The notes under the pieces were generated by a model. That model was not told where the DNA came from. It worked only from the letters and a program-made list of their open reading frames with translations, and made no database searches. Shown piece by piece: positions 45,614 through 56,162 of a DNA stretch of 64,000 nucleotides; positions within the stretch are counted from its first letter, which is position 1; each line of letters opens with the position of its first letter. The stretch lies in contig JABYQQ010000001.1 of NCBI GenBank assembly GCA_022605405.1, positions 5,022,001 through 5,086,000 of the forward strand, in the 5' to 3' direction. The translations under genes were made by a program, and so were the position numbers. The stretch comes from Earliella scabrosa (taxonomy: Eukaryota > Basidiomycota > Agaricomycetes > Polyporales > Polyporaceae).

Positions 45614-46057
45614 CTTGCAGGTTGGGGGATGGGAGAGGCGAAGGTTGAATGCGGCGAGGAGCTCGGTAGAGTCTGGAGAACCCAGCAGTCGTTGGCGGCA
45701 GCTTATATACACCTCGACCTGGCGGTTGACCGTCTGCTTCGTCAACCGGCTGAGGTGAGGAGCCGACCGTCGTCCGCTCGGAGTTGGAAATCGACACGCA
45801 CCATGCGGTTAACCCACCCCTCTGGTTGCTCTTGCGCAGTCTGGTCGGGGTTGGGATCTCGGGTATTGTGAGGCTCGCGTAGTCAGGGCTTCAGGACGAT
45901 CAATCTGAGAGTAGAGATGTTCGTTCGGGCCCGCTCTCGTTTGACGATCAGAGTTGTTAAACCAAAAGTCCGTTCAGTTCGCCATCGTTCCCCTAATGGG
46001 CGTTCGAGCCGACATCTCTCGCAGCAGGTTACAGGGCAGCTAATTCGAGGGCAGTAT

Positions 46058-48049
46058 CTAATTGCGGCGAGCGCGTTTCTTGGCAGGTGGCGCATTCTCT
46101 GTGTTCGTCGCGACGCTCGGGAGCTCACTATCCTCTTCTTCGACCGCCGGCCTCGCCCGCTTGGCGGCATAAATCTCACTGGGCACGACGCGCTCAATGT
46201 TAGCGAATAACTCGCGCAATGCGAGTTCACTTACGGGCTGATTCCCTGCATACGGGCCGTCTGCCTCCGCACGCGCTTCCCAAGTACCTGCCCTTCGTCG
46301 GCGCGCACACCGACGCTGCGCGGAACTAGAGGAGCACGCAGCGGCGCGGACGGCACCGCTGCCTCGCCCCCGTCAGGATCCCCTTGCGCCGTAGACTTGG
46401 TCTTGGCTCTGCACAGTCGAAGTTAGCCATCGGTCTAAGGCAGGCGGGTGATGAACTCACTTCACGCGCTTGCCTTTGCGTTTACCTCCCTTGGGGGCGG
46501 GGTGCGCACGAACATTCCCCGCGGTGAGTTCGCGAGGCGGTGGCTCGCCGAAAACCACGAGCGGTACTGCGACGCGCGGAGGTTCCGCAGCGGTGGGCGT
46601 TCCCTGCCCTGAGCGAGGAGCTGTCGTTGGCTCACTCGAGGCAGACGGCGAGATCGTCTTGCTCGAATCGGCAGGTGTGACGGACGCGCTTGTGGCAGCG
46701 ACGTCGGAAGCGGTTCTAGGCGGGGTGGCGAACAGGGGCATTGTGGACTGGAAGGAGCCTGCGGCAAGTTCAGCAAGAGGCCCGGGTAATACGCCAGTCA
46801 GCGCGGGCGCATCATTCGGATCTGCAGGTGGTCGAACAGCTGCCAGACCATTAGCACGCGCTCTGGACGAGAACACACCACGTACGATCGAATATCTCGC
46901 GCAAGAAGTCATCAAACACCAGGACAAGGCGCTCGACTGACCAACCCAGACGGCGAGCGAGATACTGTTCGAACGAGACGCCCTCGGCGGTGTACGCTGT
47001 CTGCGGGCTGAAAATCGTGAGCCGTCGCGCCTTCATATGAGTGAAAGAATCGCGTACCGAACTTGCTTGATCCTTCCGCTCTCGTCTAAACCACCAATCG
47101 CGGACCACGCGACCCATCCTACCTCTTGGGCCACACCTTCCAAAAACTGCTCGGTTGTCGGATGCACGTTCCTGATTTTGCTAACCTCCAGCGTCAGTTG
47201 CGCACAGAAGTCCAACATCTCCGGCTACTCACACTGCCCTGGTTTCCGCCGCATGCTCCGCGGCAGCGGCTGAACGACGCTCGGCGTTGATCTCCCGAGC
47301 TTGCTCTTCGTAGCGCGGGCGTTCTGGCAGGGCGGCGTAAACTTGCGCGCAAGCGGAGGAGTGAGCTGCGAGGTCTCCGCGACCGTCACGCACGCCTGCA
47401 GAGTGGGGACGGGCCGGGTGGTTGCTCGCCTTGAAGAGTAGGTACCCATTCGTGGTCTTCACCTTGGGAGTGCTGGGCGCACCCATCGCGAGGGCGGACC
47501 CGACTTCAGGTGTTGCTGGACTCATCAACGCCGAAGGGCTCGCCACGCCGGGGACAGACGTGACACGGGGCGGCGAGTCGTGGGCAGGGGCCACTGTCGA
47601 GGACGTACCCATCTGCGGTTGTTCTGTACGTGGTGTCGACTTGCCGCCTCGTGCGCTGCGCGGGGCGCGGTTTGAACTCAGCGCCTTCAGCCATGCGCCG
47701 ATGCGCTGGGGGGTTCACGGCGTCGTGAACGTGGGCATCCTGAAGAACCAAGGACCGGACTCACATCGGGAGCCTTGCTGACGCGAGCCTTCCTATCATC
47801 ATCCGTCTCCGCAAACCAACGTTGTAGGTCTGCGCGCGGTTGGAGCTTCTTGCGTTGGTCAAACTCCTCGTCAGTCTCAGCGTCGAACTGAACATGTGAA
47901 AACTCCTTCTGATACTCGGCGACGAACCAGTTGCGCGCGTTCGTCCACCACTTCGTGCCGCTGGACGACAACAAGTCGCGTCCACAGTCCGAGTTGCGAA
48001 GGCGCTCCAGGAGGAGGAGCTCCTGGAGGCGCCAGGTGCTTCGCCCCAT
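46058..48049 (-). CDS. HMG-box-like DNA-binding protein
   Basis: Start at 48049 (MGRSTWRLQELLLLERLRNS). Exon 1 contains TKWWTNARNWFVAEYQKEFS and ADLQRWFAETDDDRKARVSK. After short introns, PKVKTTNGYLLFKASNHPAR and then QVYAALPERPRYEEQAREIN and AERRSAAAAE resemble an HMG box (NxYxxF..., xVYxxLP...YxxxAxxxNxER), although the usual Trp before the second helix is Val. Next exons: MLDFCAQLTLEVSKIRNVHP, EQFLEGVAQEVGWVAWSAIG, EGVSFEQYLARRLGWSVERL. The tail is Ala/Pro/Ser-rich with nuclear-signal-like clusters (GGKRKGKRVK) and ends KKRARRN with TAG at 46060-46058. A DNA-bending accessory to the transposase is a reasonable guess. Some intron boundaries, especially around 47600-47700, are uncertain. Confidence 0.5.
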
Positions 48050-48398
48050 GCTAAGGTAGCTCACAAGTTAGCGCGAACAAGTCAGAGATCTATTGCATCA
48101 CATACCTCACGCCAGAGACACACGCACAAGCTGGGGAGAGGAGTTACAGGGGGCAAGGAAGAGTGCAAGAAATCGACGAAGTCCCTTACCGTCTGCTGGG
48201 GCGTGGTCGTCAGCACATACCCGTCAGCAATCATACCGATTTGGAGAAGGACACCCAGCCGGGCGATGAAACATGTGCGAAATTGCTATTGTAGGGATAC
48301 AGAAACCAGGGACATTCGAGGAGATGATGATCGAGGAGCGAACCGACCGCGGACTGCGCCGGGCCAAAGTCTATGCGAATACAACAGCGCGGAGGATA

Positions 48399-50820
48399 TC
48401 ACAAATTGGAACAACGGCGGGGGCGGACCGGCGGAACGGGAAGACGATGGAACTTGGAGACAAATGTAGAGACGTAGAACTTGACGGCGACATTGAGGAA
48501 GTCCGTGAATGTCTCATGGTCCAACAGGGGGACGACCGCATTGCGAAAGTAGTTAGGGCTCTCGGGCCAGGATGCAATGACGTGCAGGAAGGCTTGGAGG
48601 TACTGTGAGGTTTCCGACCATCCTTCCTCGGGTGGAGCGCGCCAGCAGAACAACGGCTGCTCGTGTTCGTGCGGCACGACATCTAGTCCCGAGGTACCTC
48701 CCCAGACTTTGGCTACGAGCGACTCGCGCACCCACCGCTGAAGCTCTGGCCATTGGTCCGTGCCCATCATGAGAGCATCGAGTGCGAGCAGTTCGCACCG
48801 CCAATTTGTCTCGTACGCATCCCAAACCAGGCGGGCCGTAGCGCCACCGTCAGACGCCAAGAGCTCCGGCGTGATGGCGGTGTCGCCATAGATAGGGTGG
48901 CGCGTGTCGTCGTAAGATGGTAGCGCGTGAGTTTGTCCAAACAGCTTACGAACGTTGAGCTGCGTCTGGTGGCGGATCTTCTCGCGCCCAACGAGCGGGC
49001 CAGGGTCGCAATCGAGCCTATAGTCACCCCAGAGCGCGTCGCGCCATTCGGAAATCGTGAGGGGCCGCCCGGCGATCGTAGGATCGAACAGACGCATCCG
49101 ACAGAACGTGCGGATCGAGACCCATTGGTGCAGGTACCTCACCCTGCGATCCAAGGGCGGTTCGTAACCCACGAGCGTGTCCAGGAGAAAAGGAGGTGGA
49201 AAGTAGTACCTGACCGAGATGCTCGGCTGCGGCACGGGGCTGGCGTGGTGCAGAGCCATGCTCCATGCGGTGGGTTCGACGAGCTCATGCGAGGGATGAA
49301 AGAATCGAGAGGGGTGGGGCGGCGCACGGGGCTGCGATCGGGGCGTCTCAGCTTCGAGACCTGCGGTCACTCGTTCCGCCCCCTTCTGCATTCTCGCCCG
49401 AGCTCGCCGAGTCGGCTGCGTGGACTTCGACTTGGGGACCCCTGGAGGCCCTGGTTGAGATGGCAGAGGCTGACCAAGTGTCTTGATAGTGCGCGGGTCT
49501 TGCAAGATGATGATGGGCGGCGCAGGCCCGGCTGACGAGCTATCGTCGCCGAGGAGAACGGCGCCCTCGCGCAGACGTTTTGCCGGGGGCTCATCGGATT
49601 CACCGCTGTCGTCTTCGGGGCTGAGCAGCTTGGGAAGTTGGGACGCGAGCAGTTGACGGCGCACGACCACATGCATTGCACGTATCCATTCGCCCGGTAG
49701 ATTGAGGGCCCCAGAGAGATCGCGTTTGGCAAGGAGCATGCGAGGGAAGGAAGGCGTGGACGAGAAGTACGCCGGTAGATCTGTAAGCTCGACGACTTCA
49801 TACACGACCATCTCCTCTGTGATTGTTTGCTGCAGCCAGACGGGTACGCCTGCGTGATGGAGCATCTGCGCGACGCTGGGATCGGGGGTATGTGCACCGA
49901 GGACGTCGAGCACGAGGGAGCTGCACACAGCCTTCTTCTGCACTCGTGGGAGGACTACCCGCAGCCACTTGACCATGCCCCACAGCTCCAAAGCGAGTCG
50001 CTGCACGTGAGCAGCCAGGGAGATGATGATGGTCGACACAGCCGGCATGTTGCGCAGGCGATCGAGGGTGTTGCGCAGACACGCGACGATGAAGTCTCCG
50101 ATGACGTTCCACCCCTCGTGCCGCTCGCAGGCCTCGTAGATTGCGACGACCCTGTCAACTTCGGTGGACAGCTCTGAGAGCATGTCTGCGTCCAACCGCC
50201 CTACGCCCACAACTCCGCAGTTCGACTCACACCAGTGCGCGGGCTCCAACGTGAGCCAAAGCACGTTGCTCGGCGTGTCCGGGTGGGTACAGCTCCGGGT
50301 GGCGGTAGCGGCGCCAAGGAGAGACGGAGGACTTGGGATGCAATGGATGTGGAAGGCCTCGCGCATGAATTCCTGGGGCCACCGCGAGTACTCGTGTGCT
50401 CCCCAACGGCCATCGCTGTACGTGGTGATATCGGAGTGTGCAACAGCGAACCGGGGAACCCACGTTGCGTTGGGCGATGTAAAGGCGGATGTCGCGCTGA
50501 AGCCTGGAGCCGCGACTAGCCCTTCAAACGTGCCGGGCTCCCCCGGGTAAGCTAGAATATTGTCAGCTGGGATGGTACAGTGTTCACATGGGGCGCTCAC
50601 GTTTTCCAGCCTTCGTAGCGCGGAGTTGCTGTGGACGCAGCCGCGGTGGTTCGGGCTCCGGGCTGGGAGCAGAGACAGGCGCCGGCAAACCAGCAGGCGT
50701 GTGAGGAGAGGGGGAGGATGTGAGCGGAGTGAGCGGAGTGAGAGAAGAGAGAGCGGGCGAGGAGCGAGCGGGCGAGGAGCGAGCGTGCGAGGGGAAGGTT
50801 GTCGAGTATCGGCCAGACAT
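48399..50820 (-). CDS. large KDZ-element companion protein of unknown function
   Basis: Start at 50820 (MSGRYSTTFPSHARSSPARS). Exon 1 is low-complexity Pro/Ser-rich and joins, across an intron of about 49 nt (gtgagcgc...attctag), to PYPGEPGTFEGLVAAPGFSA, the first conserved-looking segment. The rest is one long exon of about 715 codons with a globular middle (LDADMLSELSTEVDRVVAIY, RLALELWGMVKWLRVVLPRV), a disordered basic/acidic linker with PPAKRLREG, and a C-terminal domain holding ARLVWDAYETNWRCELLALD and FTDFLNVAVKFYVSTFVSKF. I recognise no named domain. It is transcribed divergently from the transposase with about 1.4 kb between them, the classic position for a second transposition gene. 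I recall similar proteins next to KDZ transposases in mushrooms, but that is memory. Confidence 0.6.
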
Positions 50821-52237
50821 TGCTGGCAGAGGGAGTAGCGGGGTGTGGAAAAGATGAGATGGGCGTGAGTGAGGTCTTGGGCCGTAGGGCCGTTCTTCGA
50901 GCCGTCGTCCACAGGAGGTCTTGAGGTTGGCTTGATAGGTTGATGCCTTGAGGACCTCGAAGGGACGTGGACGTCGGTCCTGTCCCCGTAGAGGGTGTCG
51001 TGGCCTGCGCGTCGAGGAACGGAGTTGCTCCGTTCAACTGCCAGCACAGGGGTTGTGGACGAGGGTAGCCGGGAGATGATGAGAGGTATGGGCGAGGAGA
51101 GAGAGCGGAGGTTCGTAGGCGTCTTTGCCGTCGTCGTGGTGCAAGGCGAAGCACGCTGAGAATAGAAGTCCAGATGGCCATGCGAAGACTCCCGATATAG
51201 CAGCCGTGCGAAAACGCGCTCGCGCGTTGACGCAACAGGTCATGTGACCGCGCAAGAAGCGCGAGATTTTGCAAAGTCCGTTCAGCGTGCGATCCTTCCT
51301 ACTTGCTACCAGTGCCGAGTGCACACCTGCCTCGTTCTCCCACTCGCTATTCACCTGCACACACCACCACACTGGCGAACCACCAGGCGCACGCGAACAG
51401 CACACAAGATTGCAAGCTCCGTGGGTGTGCGAGGGATGGCAGGGAAGGATTGTGTTGTTGGAGGGACGTCGCTTCGAAGGAATGGGTGCCCGTAGTCTTC
51501 TCCTCCTCTTTCCCAATTCCACCGGCCAAGTGCCGTAGTGTGATGTGCATCTTGAGTGCCGGCCGAGTCCGGATGTCTCGATGCATTCCCTCTGACCGCA
51601 AGCGTCGCCATCTCATCTCTGTCCGCCGTCGCTTCGACGCTCACATACGCCTCAAGCTCGCCCTTTTGGCAGCTCTCCCCCTCACGCCACTCTACCGGAA
51701 GGACCGTCACAACGCACATGGGCTCCGGGACTGCGCGTGTGTCCCGGGGTGAGCGCGCTCCCGCCGCACAGTATGCGCGCCCGCCCAAGCTTTGGGAGGG
51801 AGCCATCAAGGCCATGCGTCGCCTGGAATCCGCCCTAGGGCTCGCCCTCCAGAGACTGTCGCCTGCGTGGCCTGTACGCCTGGCTCGTTGTCTCCATCAC
51901 CACGTATCAGGGTCCACGCGCGTACGCTTCGAGCTACCCGACTCGCTGAGCCCCCCACCCACGGTGATCGCATCCTCACCCCGTCCTCGACGTGAGTCCC
52001 CACAACCCCCCTTGTTCGCGATAGTCCTCCTCGACACGTATGTACCTATCATCCTTCCTCACGGGTTCCAGTCCCGGTATCGACCTCGTATCAGCACTCT
52101 GATCGTGGCGCGGCACCCGCCGTTAATGTCCCATTCTCGCTACAACCATTTATTTGTTGCGCCTGTCCGAATTTACCTTACGTGTGTGTACTACTCAAGT
52201 AGGACCGGTCGAAGTAATATCCACTTCACCCCGCCTG
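50821..52237. other. bidirectional promoter region of the companion and transposase genes
   Basis: About 1.4 kb between divergent genes. A purine-rich tandem repeat (gagcgagcgggcgaggagcg-like) flanks 50745-50800, overlapping exon 1 of the companion gene. Frames at 51034-51815 show no domain. A short upstream exon of the transposase may lie here. Confidence 0.4.
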
Positions 52238-55200
52238 ATGTGCCCGCACGCACGAGCTGCCGATGGTGCGACCTACGCGCGTGAAGCCCCCACGGTGCAC
52301 CGCGGTGCTGTACTTGACCCGTTAGCGGGTCTGCGCGCGTTGCAGGCGGCTCGCGCCGCTGCTGCCGTCGCCGCATCCTCAACCGACTCTGCTCACCTCG
52401 GCTCTACCGCTGTCGCTGCGTGCGCATCCGCCAGGGAACCTGAACCCCGGAAGGAGGAGTCATGCTCAGGCGAGCGTCGTCCCCTGGACGCCGTTGAGGG
52501 TGCGTCCGAGGACACTCCGGTGGCCAAGAAACCAAGGGCGAACAACACCATCGTAAGTAGTCCCTTGCCCTCCGCCCGGCCATTGCACTTATTGCTCATG
52601 GTCGCTCAGAAAGTGGGAGAACGCATGAATACCTTCCTGGAATGGGCGAAGCGTGCGCAGCGCGCGTTGTTCGCGCGGGAGGCCAGTCCTAGCCTGCCTC
52701 TGCAGTGTCCCCGGGCGCATGACAAAGATCCCGCGCCGCCCAGCGAGGTCCCAGCGAAGGCCTACCGTTGTTTCGATTGCTACAACGCCCGCCCGATGTG
52801 TGCAACCTGCATCATCGACGGACACATCGACAACCCGTTCCATCGCGTTGAAGTTTGGGATTCTACGCTCGCCTTTTGGTCCCGCATCTCCCTCGGCGAC
52901 CTCGAAGATTTTGTGATCAATCTCGGCCACGACGGACAGCCATGTTCCACCCAGCCGCATGTTCGCAGAATGACGATCGTCCACGAGCATGGAATCGTCG
53001 CGATGAGGCTCCGTTTTTGCGCTTGCCCATCAGCTGGCGAGCCATACGCAGTGCCCGAGCCGCTCCAACTGCTGCGGTTCGGTCTATTTCCCGGCACCTG
53101 GAAGAGGCCCGAGACCGCGTACACGGTCAATGGCCTTCGCGACTACCACCTCTTGTCGCTTCAGTGCCAGATCACCGGGATTGACTACGCGACGTACCTG
53201 CGTCGGTCGACCGACAATGTTATCCCCAGCGACATCACAGTCAGTCATTACTTTGTCCTCGATGCGCGTGCGTACTGATAACCTATGTAGGACCGGCACC
53301 GTGAACTCAACAACACCATGCGCGAGTTCATGTTCCTACGCGCGACCCGACGCGCAGGTGTCGAACCGACGGCGGAGCTACCGGCGCGAAGTCTGGCCGT
53401 GCTATGTCCTGCGTGCCCCCAACCCGGCATCAACATGGACCCTCATTGGGAAGAGCGCAAGCCCGAGGATGAGTACGTACGCATGTTGTGAACGCCCGGC
53501 TGGGACGAGACTGACTTCATGCAGATTTCTCGACACATTTCACCACACTGTAGATGGCAATTTCCAGTCATCCCAGAAGATGAAGCCCATGGACACCTCG
53601 GACTTCTCGATGACCAATGGCGCGATGTACTTCGCTGAACAAAAGGATTTCGAGCGATACCGCGAGGCTGTCAAGCAGCCCAAGAAGGAGGTGAGCTGTA
53701 GCTGTCTAACCACGAAGTCGTCCCTGCTTACATCACATGCAGGATACCACATGCAACAAGTTCGGCGCGATGGGCTACAGTAGGTTCAAAGGACGAGTGT
53801 CGGGCACTGTGGGCCTGTCATGCGCCAGACACATGGTAATGCTTCCTTGCGGCTGCGTGGATCTTGTTGCTGGTGAAGGGTACGAACACGAACCCACATC
53901 CTACGCTCGCGCTCACCCTCAATGCAGGTTCTGTTGGGTCGACTACTGCATGTGCTCCGGCCTGCGCCCTTGGCTGGGACTCAAGCGGCACTGCAGCGGG
54001 TATGACATCAATTGCCAGTACCGCAAGAAGTTTCGAGAACGGATCCTGAAGCTGCAGCGCGATTTTCCCCATCTCTCCTCCATACAGCTCACACAGTTCC
54101 CATGGACGATACCTGCCATTGGGAAGTTTCACGCCCCCGCCCATACGCTCACTTGTCGCTGCAAATACTCCTACAACTACCTGCCGGGGGTCGGAATGAC
54201 GGACGGTGAGGCTGCGGAGCGCATCTGGGCAGTGTTAAACAACCTCGCCGCGCGGACGAAGGAGATGTCGTCCGGTCACCGACAGGATGTAATCAACGAC
54301 TTCCATAGCGACCAGAACGTACGGCGCATCCACGGCCTTCGTAAGTCCAGCCCCGTCTGGAGTTCGCAGCTCATCTGACTGTCGCGTAGCTGAGCTGCTT
54401 GTGAAGCGTTACAAGCGCGCTGTGAATCAAAGCGCACGCGCCTCCGAACATCTCGCTGAGATAGAGGAGAACCTTGCGAAGGAGGACATGCAGTCATGGG
54501 CCGAGGAGATCAAGGTGTGGGAGGAGAACGTGTTGCATCTGGCCGACTCTGCCGACTTTGACACTCCATACGAACTCAACCCGGAGAAGCGTAAGCTCTC
54601 TCCTAATCCCGGAATGGTCCACCGCTGACCCACATTCAGAGTTGTCTGAGAAGGAGCTCTTGCTGAAGATCACGCGAGAGCGGGGCTTGTCTGGAGAAAG
54701 CGTGGCGGGCATCGTTGGGGTGATCCAACACGGGGTCGAGCTCCAGCACGAGAAGTAAGTTGTCAGCGTGGCCAGCAATCTTTTTCACCTACTCACAATA
54801 GCCCACAGGGAATCCTTGCTGGATAACCTTGCGGGCGGCGTCGAGCCGGACTCGAAGAGTGAGCTGGCCGCCCGTTGTCAGACCTTCCACAACGAAGTCG
54901 AGAAGTGGAACTCACTTCGAGATACGTATTTTGATCACCTCGCTGAGGACGCGACAACGATGGCGGAGGAGCGCATGAAGCAAGAGGCTGCCAACCAGGG
55001 TCTGGCCAAGGTAATTTTTCCGCACGCGTTTCCGTGGCGCGACACGACCAGCGACTTTGGGGCAAGTGCGAAGGGTCTCCCTCCCCGACGCAAGCCAGCT
55101 GGTCAAAGTGACGCCTGGAACGAGATCTTCCAGACCGCTGTGCCCTTGCCGTCCTCATATCACGCCCGCATCCGCGAACAAGAAGCTATGCGCAAGTTTG

Positions 55201-56036
55201 TGGAGCTCGAACTCGACTTCCGCCGCGCTGAGGCAGTGCGTACCCTGGACGACCTTCGCACGAACATAGTCGGCACGGAGGCGATCAAGATGGCGAAGAA
55301 AAAGGTCGTCGGGAAATCTCTCACGACTCGCGCGCAGGCCAGGATCCAGACGGCGGACGGGGAGGTCACTAAGGCTGCGAACCAGTATCGGCGGCATCGC
55401 ACGGCCCTACTCGTCCTCGGTATGGCGGACAACGACCCGCGCTTGCGCCCGCTACTCGACGCGGACTTGGAGACGTTCGATTTCACCTCGCATGCCAAGC
55501 CGGGCAAGAGCACGCGACCGACATCTTGGCTTTGGGACAACCTGTCGTTCGTCGACACCTCCGACGATCAACGCGAGCGGGACTTCTACGAGGATGGTGT
55601 GTGCCAATTATGAACTCGCCGGGAGGTACTGACATTTCCCAAGCTCGACGAGTACACTGGTTCCGCTCAAAGGCCCTGGCCGCGCGCTGGCAGGAGGAAC
55701 TCGCGCTGCTGCTGGAGGAAATGCGCCGCACCTTGCGATTCTTCCTGCATTGGCGCAACATTTGGCTTGCGCGTGCGAGAGAGAGAGAGCGACAGGACGA
55801 AATTGGTGCGGCGGCGTATGCTCGCAGGTGCGTCCTGGCCCCTCCGCGATGCGAGCGTGCTGGCTGAGTGTGCCCCTGGCAGGCAAGCGCATCGCTACTC
55901 GCGCCTGATTGATCATTGCGTGGGGCGATTTGGAGCGCTCATTGACAAGGTTCGTGGGTTGCGATCGCATGACTTGCACTCTGACGACATTGATCTCCAG
56001 GACGCTATCGTTGCAGAGTTCGCGGACCTCGATTAG
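52238..56036 (+). CDS. KDZ-family transposase with CxC2 cysteine cluster
   Basis: About ten exons in one frame from ATG 52238 to TAG 56034-56036; intron 1 is 52553..52609. After a disordered leader comes a zinc cluster, YRCFDCYNARPMCATCIIDG, then HIDNPFHRVEVW (C-x2-C-x6-C-x2-C-x4-H-x5-H), and RLRFCACPSAGEPYAVPEPL with LFPGTWKRPETAYTVNGLRD. This is the CxC2 module found before KDZ transposases. The transposase core follows: LAVLCPACPQPGINMDPHWE; FLDTFHHTVDGNF with the first predicted catalytic Asp; CNKFGAMGYSRFKGRVSGTV; HCSGYDINCQYRKKF with the second; and GVGMTDGEAAERIWAVLNNL, the DGE..ER.W box with the acidic third. Later exons are helical and charged (ALAARWQEELALLLEEMRRT) and end VAEFADLD. 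It cuts and pastes the element; all catalytic boxes are present and no stop breaks the frame, so it looks intact. Confidence 0.93.
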
Positions 56037-56067
56037 TACATGTTCAGTTCATGTTAGTACATGTTCA
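56034..56067. repeat. short direct repeat after the transposase stop
   Basis: TTAGTACATGTTCA occurs twice, 20 bp apart, the first overlapping the transposase stop codon. It could be part of the 3' UTR or a protein-binding site. Confidence 0.4.
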
Positions 56068-56162
56068 TGTGTAGCAAGCCATGGCGCAGTGCGCGCACTA
56101 GAAACGGTTGACCGCCCCGTCCAAGGGAACCCACAAACGGTATCCCGCAGACTACTAACGGC

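Noticed and set aside
48927..49535. A 202-codon plus-strand frame
   Set aside because: Antisense to the long exon of the KDZ companion gene.
50821..51047. Extension of the companion frame to 51047 (882 codons)
   Set aside because: That frame has no ATG near its start. Splicing from ATG 50820 into the acceptor near 50549 gives a better N-terminus.
51556..52284. A 242-codon plus-strand frame upstream of the transposase
   Set aside because: No domain, biased composition, and it overlaps the transposase start in another frame. It could at most hold an untranslated leader.
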